64,000 bases of DNA from the NCBI GenBank assembly GCA_021292165.1, contig CM037883.1, forward strand, positions 10,307,434-10,371,433, given 5' to 3'. The stretch is from Shinisaurus crocodilurus. Taxonomy: Eukaryota; Chordata; Lepidosauria; Squamata; Shinisauridae. The translations under genes and the position numbers were made by a program. Positions 11,578 to 22,409 of this stretch are shown here, one piece after another. The notes below the pieces were generated by a model. That model had not been told where the DNA came from, ran no database searches, and saw only the letters and a program-made list of their open reading frames with translations. Each line of letters opens with the position of its first letter. Within the stretch, counting starts at the first letter, position 1.

Positions 11578-11916
11578 CAGGGGTTCTTAGCCTGTGGGGT
11601 ACGCCTCCCCAGGGGAGGTTTGGACTGACTCCAGGGGAGGTGTGGGTAGCCCCTCAACTATAAATTGTTTATTTGACAAGTACATAGCAGCGCAGCTTGG
11701 CGGTTGGCCCAACCTTATTTCTTTCTACTAATCTTGGGAGCTACACCGGTCATTTAATTGAATATGCATTTTTTTTTTTAGTCCAGAGACAGAGCATAAA
11801 CTAAAAAATGCAAACTCGTCCTGCCTAAGCCTAAATTTTGGGCCGTTAACACATGGGAGGCGTGGGTCATAAGATTTTTCACAAGGGTGTGACACCAGAA
11901 AGGTTAAGAACCACTG
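11578..11916 (+). mobile_element. Complete non-autonomous hAT element
   Basis: It begins CAGGGGTTCTTAGCCTG and ends AGGTTAAGAACCACTG, giving inverted termini. It is flanked by the perfect 8-bp duplication GATTAGAT (11570-11577 and 11917-11924). At 339 bp it has no transposase frame. Eight-base duplications with CAGNG termini define hAT elements. Confidence 0.9.
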
Positions 11917-12454
11917 GATTAGATTAACTGATTTTGAAAAACATAATTGAATAAAAAGCGGTCCCCAATTTATTGGGAAGCAGATATTAGATAGATAAGT
12001 CCTTATAAAAAAACTGCAGATTAGAAGCACCATCTTAAAGACACGCACGCACGCACACACTTTTTCACTCACAAAAGAGGGGGATGCCTTTTATAAGACA
12101 ATGCCTGCTAGAACACTGGTGTGCATCATCTAAACACAAAAGAAGTGGCTTCTTAACTACTGGTTTTTACCCATATGAAAATGTATGTAAATTTAATTGG
12201 GCGATGAAAGGCCAAACTAGATATGGCATAATTATTCACATAGTTTGCCCTTGTGCAGTTTTGCATTTTTTTAAACAAATAGTTGACATGGGGGCCTGCT
12301 GCCCCCCCCTGCAGTCCCAATCCAAATCTGCTATTTGCAGTGGGAGGAAAGGGTTAAAGCCCCCACCCCACCCTGGCCCACAGCATGGCCCTGATCCAGC
12401 TTCTCCCCCCACCCTGCACCAGTTTTTTTGTTTTAAAAACACAGCAACAATCAC

Positions 12455-12665
12455 ATAAGCTGGCCCGCTTGCACTGGCTGCCTATATGCTTCGGAGTCCG
12501 ATTCAAGGTGCTGGTCTTAACCTTTAAAGCCCTATATGGCTTGGGACCGCAATACTTGACGGAACGCCTCTCCCAACCACAATCTACCCAGACACTACGC
12601 TCAGCATCTGGGGCCTTCCTCCGACTGCCACCTCCAAGATGCTTGGAAGTGACTAAAAACCACAA
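12455..12665 (+). pseudogene. L2-type LINE ORF2 fragment
   Basis: The plus-strand frame 12385-12702 contains HWLPICFGVRFKVLVLTFKA and ALYGLGPQYL, the well-known L2 segment (HWLP-x-RI-FK-L-L-FKAL) after the reverse transcriptase core. No longer frame is kept on either side. Confidence 0.8.
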
Positions 12666-12924
12666 TAATAGAAGTTCAGCTAGAATGTATTCCACAGGTT
12701 AGGAAAAGTAGTACCAAGTCCAAGAAGTTGCCAGCATGACTGATAAGCAGTGTCAAGGAAACTATTAGAGAAAAGAAGGCTTCATTCAGAAAATGGAAGT
12801 CTTGCCCAAATGAGGAAAACAAAAGGGAGCACAAGTTTGAACAAAGGTAATGCAAGCAGACAATAAGAGATGCAATATATATATATTTTAAATGCTTTTT
12901 TGTTAGATTAGTTAACATATTAGC

Positions 12925-14085
12925 TATTTGCTAGCATATTGCTAACAATATCAAGGCCAACAATAAAGAATTCTTTAAATATATCAGAAGCAGGAAACCA
13001 GCTAGGGAGGCAGTTGGACCGTTAAATGATAATAGAGTTAAAGGAGTACTAAAGGAGGATAAGGGGATTGCAGAGAAGCTGAATGAATTCTTTTGATCTG
13101 TCTTCACTGCAGAAGATATAGGACAGATACCTGTGTCTGAACTGTTGTTTTCAGGACAGGAATCAGAGGAACTGAGGCAAACAGTGGTGACAAAAGATGA
13201 CATTCTCAGCCTTACTAACAAACTGAAACGAAATAAATCACCAGGCCCGGATGGTATCCATCACAGAGTTCTTTAAAAAGCTAAATATAAAATTTCTGAT
13301 TGTCTACCAAAAATGTGTAACATGTCCCTAAGATCAGCCTCTGTACCAGAGAATGGTCAATAACACCAAATTTTAATAAGGGATTCAGGGGGGGATCTGG
13401 GAAATTACAAGCCAGATAGCTTAACGTCTATTCTGGGTAAATTGGTTGAAGCCTTATTAAAGACAAAATTAGTAAGCATATAGAAGGACAAGTCCTGTTG
13501 AGAAAAAATCAGCATGGCTTCTGTAAAGGTAAGTCTTCTCTCACTAACCTTTTAGAGTTCTTTGAGAGTGTCAATAAACATGTGGACAGGGTTAATCTGG
13601 TAGACATTGTTTACTTGGACTTCAAAGTAAAAAAGTCCTTCATCAAAGACTCCTGAGCAAACGTAGTTATCATGGAATAAGAAGAGAGTGCCTCTTATAG
13701 ATCAGTAACTGGTTAAATAACAGAAAACAGAGAGTAGGAATAAATATTAAATTCTCCCAGTGGAGGGCTGTAAACAGCGGGGTCCCACAGGGATCTGTAT
13801 TGGGACCAATACTTTTCAGCTTATTCATAAATGATCTGGAAATAGGAGTGAGCAGTGAAGTGGCCTATGTTTGTTGATGACTCCAAATGATTTAGGGTGG
13901 TTAAAATGAAAAGGGATTGTGAGGAGCTCTAAAACAATTTCTCCAAACTGGGAGAATGGGCATCAAACTGGCAAATGTGGTTCAATGTAAGCAAGTGTAC
14001 AGTGATGCACATTGGGGCAAAAAAAATCCCAACTTCAAGTATAAGCTGATGGGATCTGAGCTAGCAGTGACTGACCAAGACTGAC
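12925..14085 (+). pseudogene. CR1 LINE reverse transcriptase, decayed
   Basis: Broken plus-strand frames carry CR1 motifs in order: NKSPGPDGIH near 13230, the LTSILGKLVE block near 13420, QHGFCKGKSSLTNLLEFFE near 13515, VYLDFK near 13610, and [20 protein letters not shown] near 13780-13840. Frameshifts and stops fall between them and the catalytic FADD box is not intact. Both LINE ends are missing. Confidence 0.9.
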
Positions 14086-14119
14086 TGGCCTTACATTAGA
14101 GGAGAAAGCCACTCAGTGG

Positions 14120-14672
14120 AGTGTGTGTGGGAACAGGCTCTGTTCCTGGAAATCAATGCCTGGCACACTGTATGAAGGACTTTTGGAAACTTTTCTATGC
14201 AAAGTGGTGATGAGGTCATGTACATTTTGAGGCTCAAGGTACAATCTGCTTCCCTGCCTTCCCTGATACCTGCCCCCACCCAGGATTTAATCAGCCTGAG
14301 GGGCTTTGCTTGTGTTGTGATGCCCTTGAGGAATGTGGCCAGTGGGGCTACCACATGTGGCAGGGACCTTTTTGGTGGCGGCACCCTGGCTGTGGAGTTC
14401 CGTTCTGGTAGAGATTGGGCTGTCCCCCATGCTGTTATCATTTAGGCACCAATTAAAGACCTATTTGGGGATATAGGCAAGTGCTCTGGTTGTTTTTTTT
14501 TAATTGATTCTGTTGATGGTTTTTATTGTGTTTGATTATATACAGTATTTGTGATTTTAGAGTCATGATTTTAATGTTGTCTGTGTGGTATATTATGTTT
14601 TATAGAGGTTATTAGCCACCCTGGGCTCTTTGTGTGGAAGGATAGAAATCAAATAAATAAATAAATAAGACA
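14120..14672 (+). mobile_element. LINE (L2/L3-like) 3' end
   Basis: A decayed C-terminal coding stretch (RDLFGGGTLAVEFRSGRDWA) is followed by a T-rich 3' region, TTATTAGCCACCCTGGGCTC and GAAATCAAATAAATAAATAA. This order matches the complete LINE end at 58085-58540. Confidence 0.7.
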
Positions 14673-14685
14673 CAAATACATCTCA

Positions 14686-14706
14686 ACACACACACACACA
14701 CACACA
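14686..14706. repeat. (CA)n microsatellite
   Basis: About ten CA units at the end of the LINE tail. Confidence 0.85.
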
Positions 14707-14724
14707 GTGGGATTTAAGCTCCCA

Positions 14725-14858
14725 GTGATGGCCTACTTCAGGAGTGGAGAACCTGCAGTCCTCCAGATTTTGTTGGTTTCTAACTCCCATCAGCCCCAGC
14801 CAGCATGGGCAATGGTCAGGGATGATGGGAACTGTAACCCAACAACATCTGCAGGGTG
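14725..14858. mobile_element. Degenerate palindromic hAT MITE
   Basis: AACTCCCATCAGCCCCAGCCAGCATGG faces GATGATGGGAACTGTAACCCAACAACATCTGCAG. This is the same design as family M1 but with eroded ends. Confidence 0.6.
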
Positions 14859-14859
14859 C

Positions 14860-14940
14860 AATCCTGTACATGCCTACTCAGGAGAGTATTCCATTGATTT
14901 CAATAGGGCTGATTCCCAGGTAGGTGAGTACAGGAGTGCC
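14860..14940. repeat. Palindromic repeat (family M6)
   Basis: GTGCAATCCTGTACATGCCTACTCAG with TTTCAATAGGGCTGATTCCCAG is the M6 pattern. Confidence 0.5.
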
Positions 14941-14944
14941 TGCA

Positions 14945-15120
14945 GGTGGTGTGGAGAGCACATAATGCGGGCCACATGCTTAAGCTAAGCAGGCATGAGC
15001 CGGGGGTCAGTGCTTGGATGGGTGACTGCCTGGGCTGCCCACATCTGTTCCCCTGCACTGAGCAGGGGGTTGGACTTGATGGCCTTATAGGCCCCTTCTT
15101 CCAACTCTACTATTCTATGA
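14945..15120 (+). repeat. 5S-rRNA-derived SINE with CR1 tail, copy 1
   Basis: TAAGCTAAGCAGG and GTGCTTGGATGGGTGACTGCCTGGG match the internal promoter half of 5S rRNA. It continues directly into the CR1 3' end GAGCAGGGGGTTGGACTTGATGG and finishes with ATTCTATGATTCTGTG. The 5S start is eroded. Confidence 0.7.
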
Positions 15121-15249
15121 TTCTGTGAACTTACGTACTTTGGGTTACAATCCAGGGACAAGCTAGTTGTCTCATTCAATTCAATGGGACTAAGAGCAGA
15201 ATGCTATGTATATGTTTATTCAGAAGTAAATCCGGTTGTGGTCAATAGG

Positions 15250-15422
15250 GCTTACTGCCATGCCCTGTGGCTCACGCTGGCTTGTCTGAGCGTGGAAAGC
15301 TAAGCAGGGTCAGGCCTGGTTATTACTTGGATGGGAGACCCCTCCTCTAGTTTCCTGCATTGAGCAGGGGGTTGGACTCGATGGCCTTGTAGGCTCCTTG
15401 CAACTCTATGATCTATGAATTG
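15250..15422 (+). repeat. 5S-rRNA-derived SINE with CR1 tail, copy 2
   Basis: GGAAAGCTAAGCAGGGTCAGGCCTGGTTATTACTTGGATGGGAGACC is very close to 5S rRNA. It joins TGAGCAGGGGGTTGGACTCG and the CR1 end in the same arrangement as copy 1, so the chimera existed before insertion. Confidence 0.8.
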
Positions 15423-15429
15423 TGCATAG

Positions 15430-15750
15430 AACTGCAGCCTTGAATTAGCAGTGACAACCTTGTCCCTTTCATTTCGATGGAACTCTAAGCATCCTTAATA
15501 ACTTCATCCCAAGTGCCTTCACTCGGAGGAAAGTCCCATCGAGTTCAGTGGAACATACTCTCAAATTAGTGTGTTCAATAATGATGTGCTTGCTTGTGGG
15601 GAAGCCCGAGACTTACCTCCAAGTTAACATGCATAGGATTGCCCGGCACAGCTGCAATTCTAGGAACATTTGCCTGTGAGTAAGTCCCATAGAAATCTGG
15701 GAGACTTACCTCCTTGTAAACATGTTTGGGATGGCCCTATAATTCGGATG
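15430..15750. repeat. Cluster of M6 palindromic repeats
   Basis: Successive AGTCCCATCGAGTTCAGTGGA, GACTTACCTCCAAGTTAACATGCATAGGATTGC and GTGAGTAAGTCCCATAGAAAT segments are three adjacent or nested M6 relics. Confidence 0.5.
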
Positions 15751-15754
15751 CCAT

Positions 15755-15905
15755 TTTTATTCTGTTGTTGTTGTGTTTTGAATTGTGTTTTAATGCTTTT
15801 TTTTTTTTTTGGTTATCGTTTTAATCAAGTTTTATTTGTGACTGTAAGCCACCTTGAGTGCCATTTTAATTGGTAGAAAGGCGGGGAACGAATCAAATCA
15901 ATCAA
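15755..15905 (+). mobile_element. L2-type LINE 3' tail
   Basis: TGTGACTGTAAGCCACCTTGAG and GTAGAAAGGCGGGGAACGAATCAAATCAATC form a standard L2-like terminus. Confidence 0.7.
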
Positions 15906-15998
15906 TTCCAAATTGTCCTCTCTCTTTTTCTCAGATGCCCAAACCCTCTATAATATCATGCAAGGCCCTGCTGAAGATGCAAGAGCCAGGCCTTAGGC

Positions 15999-16133
15999 CA
16001 GTGTTCTCCAACCTTGGGTCCCCAGATGTTTTTGGCCTACAACTCCCAGCATGCCCTAGCCAGCATAGCTGGCTAGGGCATGCTGGGAGTTGTAGGCCAA
16101 AAACATCTGGGGACTGAAGGTTGGAGAACACTG
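15999..16133. mobile_element. Palindromic hAT MITE M1, copy a
   Basis: A near-perfect palindrome from CAGTGTTCTCCAACCTTGGG to its complement, with the arms GCCTACAACTCCCAGCATGC. The 8-bp duplication CCTTAGGC (15991-15998, 16134-16141) is perfect. Confidence 0.95.
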
Positions 16134-16159
16134 CCTTAGGCAGATGGACGTCCTTCCTC

Positions 16160-17500
16160 AAAAAGCTCTAGCACATGGAAAACAGTCTGCGGAGCAAACC
16201 TAAACAGACCCACCCACCCCAAGTTGAAAGTTAAGCGTTAAAGACCCCCTCTTTTATGTGTGAGTTTGGAGGGGGGGGGAGTCGATGGCAAGGAGACTAA
16301 AACCAGATTTAGTAGTTTTCCACTTAATTTCAGTGAAAAGGACAACTACCTTACATATTGCACGGATAATGTAACGGGGAGGAAGGAAAACAAAACAACA
16401 ACAACAACAAAAGTCTTTGTGCCACGGACATCTCCCCACAGTTGCCCCGAAGAAACTTTCCTTTCCAATATCTGCTGTGTGCGCTTCTAATTAATGCTGC
16501 GCATTCCGGCGCTGCAGATTGCTTAATGCATAACAAGTGGGGGAAAGGCAGGCAGGCAGGCAAGAGAGGAGAGAGAGAGAGAAATTCTCAGTGTTTACGA
16601 TTGCCCTGTTAAGAGTTATGGGAGAGAAAGCTCGCCTTCCCTTCAAACCCCCCCCCCCCCCGCCGAACCTCCCCAACTTACTGTCTGTTAAAAGCAGACC
16701 TTTTGAAAAGAGAATGCCAGCCTACAAAAGCTGCCAATCAAAGCTTGCCCTCCAAAGCCGGGAGTTCACATGGGCTTCGAATGACAGCGCCCCCTCCTCC
16801 CCCCCAACCCACCCCCACCCCGCCTGCAAAGCATCAATCTCTCTCCCCACCACCACCACCACCACACACACACACCCCGGGTCCATTGTGTGGGCCGCAG
16901 GTGTTTGTTACAGCACCCAAAGCGGCCTCCCCACACACACAACTCCGCCTCTGAGATGCGGGGAGTTTGCGGACAATGCGGGCCTGTGAGAAGAGAGGGC
17001 GGCGTGGAGGGGGGGGGGTAACAGACAGATGGTGGAGGGTACCGAGGGTAAAGTCATTTCCAAACAATTGCCGTCTATTTTTAACTTTCTCCCGATCAGC
17101 CCAATTCCCTCCCTCTCCCCCACCCCACCCCGAAACAAAACAAAACAAAACACATCAATGAATCGCCTGATCACGCAGGCCCTAGCGCCTTTGGGGGTGG
17201 AGAAAATATTACGAGAAGTTTGTTCTCCTCTCCGGAAACGAAATATTAGTAAAGAACTTTTAAGGAGAAGAATTTCCCCTCTCCGTGAAAAAAAGGGAAA
17301 TCTTTTAGTGAAAGGATGAAGCTCCCCGTCCGGGGGCGGGACGCGGAGGGGAAGAAATCAATGCTTTTATTCAAAGCTGTTGCCTCTGAGAACGTTTGAA
17401 CGATGCACGCTTCTAGAGGTGACAGTCTAAGAAGACGTGCAAATATCTTTTAGTTTTGTTTCTTTCCAGTGGCTTGGGGTGAAAATGGTAAGCACGCCGC
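16160..17500. other. Unique GC-rich region
   Basis: There is no transposon match except simple purine, C- and CA-runs. It holds TCTAATTAATGCTGCGCATTCC, GATTGCTTAATGCATAAC and CCGTCCGGGGGCGGGACGCGG. The mix of conserved-looking AT cores and a small CpG-rich patch near 17325-17350 could be regulatory. No exon or splice-framed ORF is evident. Confidence 0.3.
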
Positions 17501-18390
17501 TTAAAAGGAAAAGTGAAAAGCAACCACAAATAATTGGGAATGCACACACATGTATTGTACCCAGAAGAGAACAATCCTGCGGGAACTTCTGCAGGGCAAG
17601 TCTTCTTGAAGATGAGCAGGAGCTTCCTCACAAGAGCATGGGTGGTTTGTTTGTGCATATTGCACCCTCAGTCTTCACAAACTGGAAGAGAGACCCCTGT
17701 CCCAAGGAGCCTACAATCTAAAAATTCAATGCCATAGTGGCCACAAAGGGGTGGATGGGAGGAAGATGGAAATGAGAACATAAGGGGGAAAATATTTGGT
17801 TGCACTGCACACGCTTAGGCCTTGTTTCAGCAGGGGGTGGGGATGTGCCCCCCTCCCCATGGCATTTCCATGGGGCTTGTGCAAGAGAACTCACAGAGGC
17901 CCATGCCAACGAGCTATGGAAAAGAGTCAAGGAAGAACAGGCAGCACATAGGAACTCTGTTCAATGCACAAATGACGTCATGCATGCAGCAGTTCCGACT
18001 TCAAATGCATCGAATGCTAGTGAAGTGAGAGGGGCTGTGCAAATTGCAGAAATGGTGTGGCCCTGGCCTTTGCCCAGAGGGTTTGGAACTCAGCTGCTCC
18101 TTTCCCCAACCCAACCTGGCTGGGGATGATGGACGTAGTCCAACAGATCTGGAAGGCATCATGTTGGGGATGGCCTCTTGAGAAGTCACTTTCTTAAAGG
18201 TGAGGTGCAGCCATGCCCAGAATGATCAAGGGTGGGTGCGAGTTGGTGTAAGGAAAGATATACACTCTGACTAAGGGCACAAGATGTCTTGTCTCTATTA
18301 TTCTTCCTAAATATAATGTGTGTGTGTGTGTGTGTGTGAGTGAGCTGATTCCTCTCTCAGATTTAAACTCCATCTGTGCTACAATTGAGA
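17500..18390. other. Unannotated sequence
   Basis: I see no gene or firm repeat, apart from the (TG)n tract at 18316-18339. Confidence 0.35.
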
Positions 18391-18396
18391 CTTCAG

Positions 18397-18708
18397 CTGG
18401 GTTCAGACAACACAAAGGGCTGAGTATGGGTTGAGTGTGGGTTGATGTCGAACCATGGGTTTTGTTGAAATGTGGGTCATCATATGGTCTGAACCCAGCC
18501 ATACTAACAAACCATGGTTTGTTAACCATGAACAACCCATGAAGAGAACCCATGGTTTGTTGTTGAGTTGTTCGTGGTTAATGAACCATGGTTTGTTAGT
18601 GCAGCTGGGTTCAGACAACACGATATCCCATGTTTCAGCAACCCATGGTTCAATGACAAACCACACTTGACCCTCTTGACTGTAGGTTATCATGTTGTCT
18701 GAACCCAG
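18397..18708. mobile_element. Palindrome-rich MITE (family M2), copy 1
   Basis: It starts CTGGGTTCAGACAACAC and ends GTTGTCTGAACCCAG. An internal copy of the terminus lies at about 18603. Between them are many short inverted AACCATGG/CCATGGTT units. There is no coding sequence. The duplication at the ends is unclear. Confidence 0.75.
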
Positions 18709-19154
18709 ACTTCTTATGTTTGGGGCCATTTTCATTCACTACATTTGCTCTGCAGCTGTGACCACATGGCATCCAAACTGGTGGTTGCCTTTAATTGGCA
18801 ACTGGAGGAAAACTAAGGCACATATTTCCTTGATTTCTGTGATCCATCCACTTAGGTTTTTCCTCCAGATTAAAAAAAAAAACCAGCAAGAAAATACCAA
18901 ATTGTGTGTGTGCATGTGCACGCACGTGCATTTACATTTCTCACCATGGCTGAGTTTTTGGTTGTGGTTGTGGATGTGGTTGCATCTGGTTGTGCAAATC
19001 AAGAAAAAAAGAGCGGGGAGGTAAAAACCAACAGTGTAGGAAGAATCATGATCTTTGCCCTCTAACTTATATTGGGCATTTTCAGCATCCTGAAAAGCAA
19101 AAGAGGGGGAGAGAGAGAGAGTTAAGTTTCTAGTCCTTCTGGATGCTTCTATTG

Positions 19155-19235
19155 CTGTGATCCTGTGCAAGGTTCATGGGAGTAAGCCCCACTCAATTCA
19201 GTGAGACCTTATTCTGAGTATATTTGGAAAGTGTG
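19155..19235. repeat. Palindromic repeat (family M6)
   Basis: GGGAGTAAGCCCCACTCAATTCAGTGAGACCTTATTCTGAG is the M6 pattern. Confidence 0.5.
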
Positions 19236-19345
19236 CATTTTTGTTTGCTTTTTAATTTTTGAAGCTCCAATGATTTTAACTTTAATCTCATGTTTTCTGG
19301 AGGTCCAACATGGTTTGAAATATTGTTATTAAAATCATTTGTTAC

Positions 19346-20132
19346 TAATCTCAAGATGGTATGGGATATGGAATTTGGGGAGGAGACTTCGAATGAAGGG
19401 TGGAAAAATATTTGGGGCAGACGTATATTAAGAAACATGTCAGTAAGGATAAAAGAGAATTTCTATAAAATTATTTGGAGATGGTATCTGACTCCAGTAA
19501 GATTAAATAAAATAGATAGTAACTGTTCTCCATTGTGCTGGAGAGGATGCCAGGATCTTGGTACTTATGCTCATATGTGATGGAGTTGTAAAAGTTTACT
19601 GGATTTCTGGAACAAAATTTTTGTAGAAATTTCTGAAATTATTGGTATTAACTTGGAGGCCTGTCCAAAATTATCGTTGTTATCAATAACGGAGAAACTT
19701 GTTTGTTCTCAAGATATAAAGGAACTAATTGTAAATTTGTTAACCGCGGGGAGATTAACGAAAGCAAGGAAATGGGAAGTTGAACATGAGTTTTCAATTA
19801 TTGATTGATATAAGGAGGTGTGGGATATCGCCTTAAATGATAATTAACTTGTGGTATCAAATGTAAAAAGGGACAATTAAAGAAAAATAGCTTCAAGGAT
19901 ATTTGGGGACTATTCCTAGATTATGTTTTAGTAGAGGGAAAGGGGAGTAAGCCATGTCAAGATATGATGTATTTTTGGAATATTGAATAATAATGGATTC
20001 TTATGATATAAATTATTTCTTGGTCCCGTGGTGATGGGTGCACCTTAGTAGTTATATGTATGTTTTTTAAAAATTTGTTTTATATATACTGTTTGAAATA
20101 CAGTTACCGGTAAGTAAAAAAATTAAAAAAAG
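19346..20132 (+). mobile_element. 5'-truncated L1 LINE insertion
   Basis: The body encodes the C-terminal end of an L1-type ORF2: YKIIWRWYLTPVRLNKID, CWRGCQDLGTYAHM, then FWNKIF and RLTKARKWE. Two in-frame TGA codons stand where TGG (Trp) is expected, near 19577 and 19805. An A-rich tail ends it. The 14-bp duplication AAATCATTTGTTAC flanks it exactly (19332-19345 and 20133-20146), so both boundaries are certain. Confidence 0.92.
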
Positions 20133-20189
20133 AAATCATTTGTTACAAGGAAAATCAAATTTCACAAGAGTAACAGCACATCCCTATCA

Positions 20190-20350
20190 TGTCTGCTCAG
20201 ATGTTAGCCCTATTGATTTTAGTATGGCTTACTCTCAAATAAATGGGTATAGGATCGCAGCCTAAAACATACATTGTTTTTGTTATTATTACACCATGAG
20301 TAGACATAATAAAAGTATTTATTACAGCACAATCGTATGCAGGTCTACGC
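20190..20350. repeat. Palindromic repeats (family M6)
   Basis: GCTCAGATGTTAGCCCTATTGATTTTAGTATGGCTTACTC and the following ATAGGATCGCAGCC match M6. Confidence 0.45.
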
Positions 20351-21890
20351 AGAATATTCAGTCCCATAGGCTTGTGGTCTTCAGCTGCAAGTGTGGCTTT
20401 ATGTTATATCCACATGATATAAATTATATACACATGGTATAAAGTATATTATTTTGTGTACTATATATTATCAGTGCCATAATCAGTAAAACCTTTCTTG
20501 CAATATTGATATTGATCCTGGCCTTATTCCGAAGCTCTGCGGGGGTTCCAACACACACATGGAGATCCCCAGGGAGTGGATGTTTCATTCACTAAAAGTG
20601 TCAGCAAATGCCCCACAGATGTGATCGCATATATGTACATACCAGAGCCTGTGGACTGGAGCTGACAAGTGGCTGCAATCCAGATTCATTAAAAAGCAAT
20701 AAGAGGGTTTGCCCTGAACTTGCATTGGGGGTGTTGTGGGGTATGGGGTGGCAGTGGATTGTACCCGCCGAGTAATCTACAAACCCTTTTAATGGGCCCC
20801 AGAGACATTTAGCTGAATGGGGCAGCCACACAAGCCAGGAAGAGCGAAACGCTGAGTTAGAATATGCTTACTGGTGCGTCAATGTGATAACATCTCTCCA
20901 TCTCTCCGATGGGCAGGATGAAAAAGGCAGAACTGTCCTTTTCCCCTGAAGGGACTTAGCGAGTTCCGCTTTGCTAGTCAAAACAACATGTTTCAAGTTT
21001 CATGAGATTGGCATTTAAGGCCTGGAGGGGCAGGGTGGGGTGTGTGGAGAGGATGTTTGGACTTTGCAACAACGGGCACCTGATGATTTGCACCCTTCTT
21101 GGCAATCACTTCCTCCCGTATATTCCCTTGCAGTTTTACCTTGTATACTCAAGGGGTACCATCACAATTGATGACGACAGATCTAGCATCCCAGATCAGG
21201 TCTGCCCTGGGCCCTCTGATCAGCACTGGCCAGCAGGTCACCATCTTGATTTCCCACAAGGCCACAGGTGCAGCATCGCTCCGGGCCCTTGTGGGAAATG
21301 TAAATGATGGATTGCTGCTCAGGTGGATGCACCTTTCCACATTCAGCTGCTAGTCATCGAAGGTACAGTAATAAAGAAGGAATGGCTTTTGAAATGGAGC
21401 AGACTTTCAAAAGCAGCTTTGGGATAAGGCAACAGCGGTGGGGTGCTGTTGTTCAAAGAAAAGGAAAAAAAATAAAAATCCAAGTGGGAAAGCACAAATC
21501 TTTGCTTACAAGCTAAGCAGTTCTTTCAATCTTGGCCATTATTAGATACAAATGACCATCTTTGTCACTGTATTTTTCATTGCTTGTTATAGTAAAATGT
21601 TAGAATGGAGATAGGGCTTCCCTACATGAGGCGTCTAACTGGCCATCTCACTGAGGCTTCTTCTGTTTTCTTTGCAGGAGAAAGTGTGTGTCCTTTACAC
21701 GTAGGTTTTCTCCAGGAGTTTTCTTTTTCTGCCTTCCGATATGTTCTATTTATTACACAACCACAAGGTGGTGCTGTGGTACAGCACAATTGCAGAAATA
21801 CACGTGTTTGTTTTAGTGCAATTTCGTCCTGGATTCCCATCTCTACTAACAAAAATCTCTACTCATTATCCTCTCTACTAGTGGCTTCTA
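20350..21890. other. Unannotated sequence
   Basis: No convincing gene or repeat. Open frames up to about 127 codons show no domain and start within or next to repeat edges. Confidence 0.35.
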
Positions 21891-21896
21891 CTAGCT

Positions 21897-22404
21897 CAGG
21901 GGTGTTGAAGCAAGGGCTCTTGGGGGCCACATTCCAGTGGTGGGTGGGGCTGGAAACCAAAGTGTTGGGGCACAAGTACAAAAAATAAATAAAAAATAAC
22001 AGCATATTTTAGCTTAAGGCTAAGTAAGCCTTAAGAGAGGCATTTCAAGCTTTTAGAATGGAGGATGGGGCTGCAGAAAAGCCGGGAAACCACCAAACCA
22101 TTGGTGGTTATTTATTTATTTATTATATTTATACTCCGCCTTTTTTCCTTCAAGGAACCCAAGGTGGCTTACATAATCCTCCTCCTCCTCTCCATTTTAT
22201 CCTCACAACAACCCTGTGAGGTAGGTTAGGCTGAGAGCCGATGACTGGCCCAAATTCACCCAGTGAGTTTCATGGCCGAGCGGGGACTAGAACCCCGGAT
22301 CTCCTGAGTCCCAGTCCAACACTCTCACCACTACGCCACACTGGTTAGGGGAAAGGAGAGGGGGGCAAGAGAAGGGGGTGTGGCTGTCAGGTTGTGCACC
22401 CCTG
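21897..22404 (+). mobile_element. hAT element M5 with a nested SINE
   Basis: It runs from CAGGGGTGTTGAAGC to GTTGTGCACCCCTG. The interior TTAAGGCTAAGTAAGCC and GGAAACCACCAAACCATTGGTGG matches the copy at 24346. A family C SINE interrupts it. The flanking 8-mers are only partly alike. Confidence 0.65.
22108..22352 (-). repeat. Squamate tRNA-SINE (family C), full length
   Basis: On the minus strand: head CCAGTGTGGCGTAGTGGTGAG, B-box GGTTCTAGTCC, body CCTCACAGGGTTGTTGTGAGG, LINE-like end GCCGCC(A)TTGG…, then (AAAT)n. This is the layout of tRNA-derived SINEs of squamates that share a LINE 3' end. Confidence 0.85.
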
Positions 22405-22409
22405 CGCTA

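Noticed and set aside
15290..15345. 5S rRNA gene
   Set aside because: Only part of 5S is present and it runs directly into a CR1 tail, so it is a SINE.
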